From: Actinomycetota bacterium
Lineage (GTDB): Bacteria > Actinomycetota > Acidimicrobiia > Acidimicrobiales > Microtrichaceae
NCBI GenBank assembly: GCA_005777415.1
Contig: SXMI01000293.1
Coordinates: forward strand, 1-14,146
Direction of reading: 5' to 3'
DNA length: 14,146 nucleotides
How positions within the stretch are numbered: the stretch's first letter is position 1; each line of letters begins with the position of its first letter. The notes under the pieces were generated by a model. The model saw only the letters and a program-made list of their open reading frames with translations, had not been told where the DNA came from and did not search any database. A program made the position numbers and the translations under genes. Below, piece by piece: positions 12,860-14,146 of this stretch.

Positions 12860-14146
12860 GTGAGCAACGCCGTGACCATCCCCCAGGTGCTGCTGGACGC
12901 CGTGGCCGCCCACGGCGACCTCGAGGCGCTCGTCGACGGCGACGTCTCGCTGGGTCACGCCCAACTGCTCACCAGCGTCGAGCACGCGGCGGCCTCGCTG
13001 CTGGCGACCGGGGTCGAGCACGGCGACCGGGTCGCGATCTGGGCGCCGAACTGCTGGGAGTGGGTCGTGGTCGCCCTCGCCACCCACCACGTCGGCGGCG
13101 TGCTCGTGCCGGTCAACACCCGCTACCGGGGGACCGAGGCGGCAGAACTCCTGCGGCGGTCCTCGGCCCGGGTGCTGTTCACCGTGACGGACTTCCTCGA
13201 CACCGACTACGTCGAACTGCTCCTCGACGGACCCGACGGTCGACCCGATCTTCCCGACCTGCGACAGATCGTGTCCCTGCGGGGACCGGGCTCGGCCGAT
13301 TCGGTCGATCTGGCTGCGTTCCTGGCATCCGGTGAGTCGATGGACCACGACGAGGTCCGTTCCCGGGCCGCAGCCGTCGATGCGGAGGACCTCTGCCACC
13401 TCCTCTTCACCTCCGGCACGACCGGGCGCCCGAAGGGGGTCATGCTCACGCACGGATCGGTGTGCCGGGGGTTCGAGTCGTGGTGCGAGGTCGTCGGCCT
13501 GCGGACCGGCGACCGCTACCTGGTGGTGAACCCGTACTTCCACAGCTTCGGCCTGAACGCGGGCATCCTGGCCTGTCTCCTGCGCGGGGCGGTCAACCTG
13601 CCCCATGCCGTGTTCGACGTGCCCGCGATCATGGAGCGGGTCGAACGGGATGCCATCACGGTCCTGCCCGGCCCGCCGGCGATCTACCAGTCCATGCTGC
13701 AGCACCCGGACCTCGAACCGGCGCGACTCGCCACGCTCCGGCTCGCCGTCACCGGTGCCGCCGTCATCCCCGTGCAACTGATCCTCGACATGCGCGAGGT
13801 GCTCGGCTTCGACACGGTCGTGACCGGATACGGCCTCACCGAATCCTCCGGGATCGCCACCATGTGCCGTCACGACGACGACCCCGAGACCATCGCCACG
13901 ACCTCGGGCCGGTCGATCCCGGGTGTCGAGGTGCGGATCGACGACGGCTCGGGCGGGTCCCTGCCGCCCGGGGAGGACGGCGAGATCCTGGTGCGGGGCT
14001 ACGTGGTGATGCGGGGGTACGCCGACGACCCGGAGGCGACGGCCGAGGCCATCGACCGGGACGGCTGGCTCCACACCGGCGACATCGGCCGGCTCGACGC
14101 CGCCGGCTACCTGCGGATCACCGACCGCCTCAAGGACATGTTCATC
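12860..14146 (+). CDS. Acyl-CoA synthetase (AMP-forming), FadD3-like, C-terminally cut by window edge
   Basis: The frame from GTG 12860 stays open for 429 codons to the edge. AGGAG at 12848-12852, seven bases upstream, supports this start. ANL-superfamily motifs are clear: the phosphate-binding TSGTTGRPKG (184-193), NPYFHSFGLNAG (about 218-229), YGLTE (324-328), HTGD with the ribose-binding Asp408, and RLKDMFI (423-429) just before the missing C-terminal domain. The enzyme would activate a carboxylic acid to its AMP ester and then to the CoA thioester. The N-terminal RVAIWAPNCWEWVVVALATH, PVNTRYRGTEA and the VLPGPPAIYQSML block resemble, from memory, M. tuberculosis FadD3, which activates the steroid-derived acid HIP. 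This fits a steroid theme but substrate is not proven. It is divergent from the 60 aa membrane protein. Confidence 0.93.
   Translation, partial: MSNAVTIPQVLLDAVAAHGDLEALVDGDVSLGHAQLLTSVEHAAASLLATGVEHGDRVAIWAPNCWEWVVVALATHHVGGVLVPVNTRYRGTEAAELLRRSSARVLFTVTDFLDTDYVELLLDGPDGRPDLPDLRQIVSLRGPGSADSVDLAAFLASGESMDHDEVRSRAAAVDAEDLCHLLFTSGTTGRPKGVMLTHGSVCRGFESWCEVVGLRTGDRYLVVNPYFHSFGLNAGILACLLRGAVNLPHAVFDVPAIMERVERDAITVLPGPPAIYQSMLQHPDLEPARLATLRLAVTGAAVIPVQLILDMREVLGFDTVVTGYGLTESSGIATMCRHDDDPETIATTSGRSIPGVEVRIDDGSGGSLPPGEDGEILVRGYVVMRGYADDPEATAEAIDRDGWLHTGDIGRLDAAGYLRITDRLKDMFI

Noticed and set aside
12398..14074. 558-codon open frame on the minus strand
   Set aside because: It is antisense to the acyl-CoA synthetase, whose motifs are intact on the other strand, and its composition is low-complexity.

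Overview
The window is GC-rich throughout, starts many genes with GTG, and carries actinobacterial protein families: MmpL-like transporter, CYP51, CYP123-like P450, FadD3-like ligase, and an SDR fused to DUF2867. Several starts have a -10-like TANNNT box six bases upstream, the arrangement of leaderless actinobacterial transcripts. I infer an actinomycetote. Some features (small basic proteins, unusual operon tail) would suit a lineage outside the mycobacteria such as Acidimicrobiia, but nothing here proves the class. No tRNA, rRNA, insertion sequence or CRISPR array was seen.

Left part (1-5102): the truncated start of a flavoprotein monooxygenase runs leftwards. It is divergent from an SDR-DUF2867 protein, and a 15-bp tandem repeat lies between them. 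A leftward group follows: a SHOCT-like small protein, a single-span membrane protein, and a large MMPL/RND-type transporter that converges on the SDR gene.

Centre (5103-12080): this is the core of the window. An unrecognised 425-434 aa protein is divergent from a tightly packed rightward operon: TetR regulator, CYP123-like P450, SDR, CYP51 (sterol 14-alpha-demethylase family), 3Fe-4S ferredoxin, SnoaL/NTF2-like protein, and a 3-hydroxyisobutyrate dehydrogenase-family enzyme. The first four junctions are identical GTGA stop/start overlaps. From memory, the order TetR-CYP123-SDR-CYP51-ferredoxin is that of the Mycobacterium tuberculosis cyp51 locus (Rv0767c to Rv0763c). Here the tail and the divergent partner differ. 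The likely logic is that the ferredoxin feeds electrons to one or both P450s, the SDR and the HIBADH-family enzyme oxidise or reduce their products, and TetR controls the unit from a palindrome overlapping its own start codon. The substrate is unknown; a sterol or other isoprenoid-like lipid is an inference from CYP51.

Right part (12081-14146): two short leftward genes, a chagasin-like (I42) cysteine-protease-inhibitor lipoprotein and a 60 aa tail-anchored protein, each have a leaderless-type promoter. The last gene is the first 429 codons of a FadD3-like acyl-CoA synthetase running off the right edge. It adds to a possible steroid/lipid-metabolism theme.
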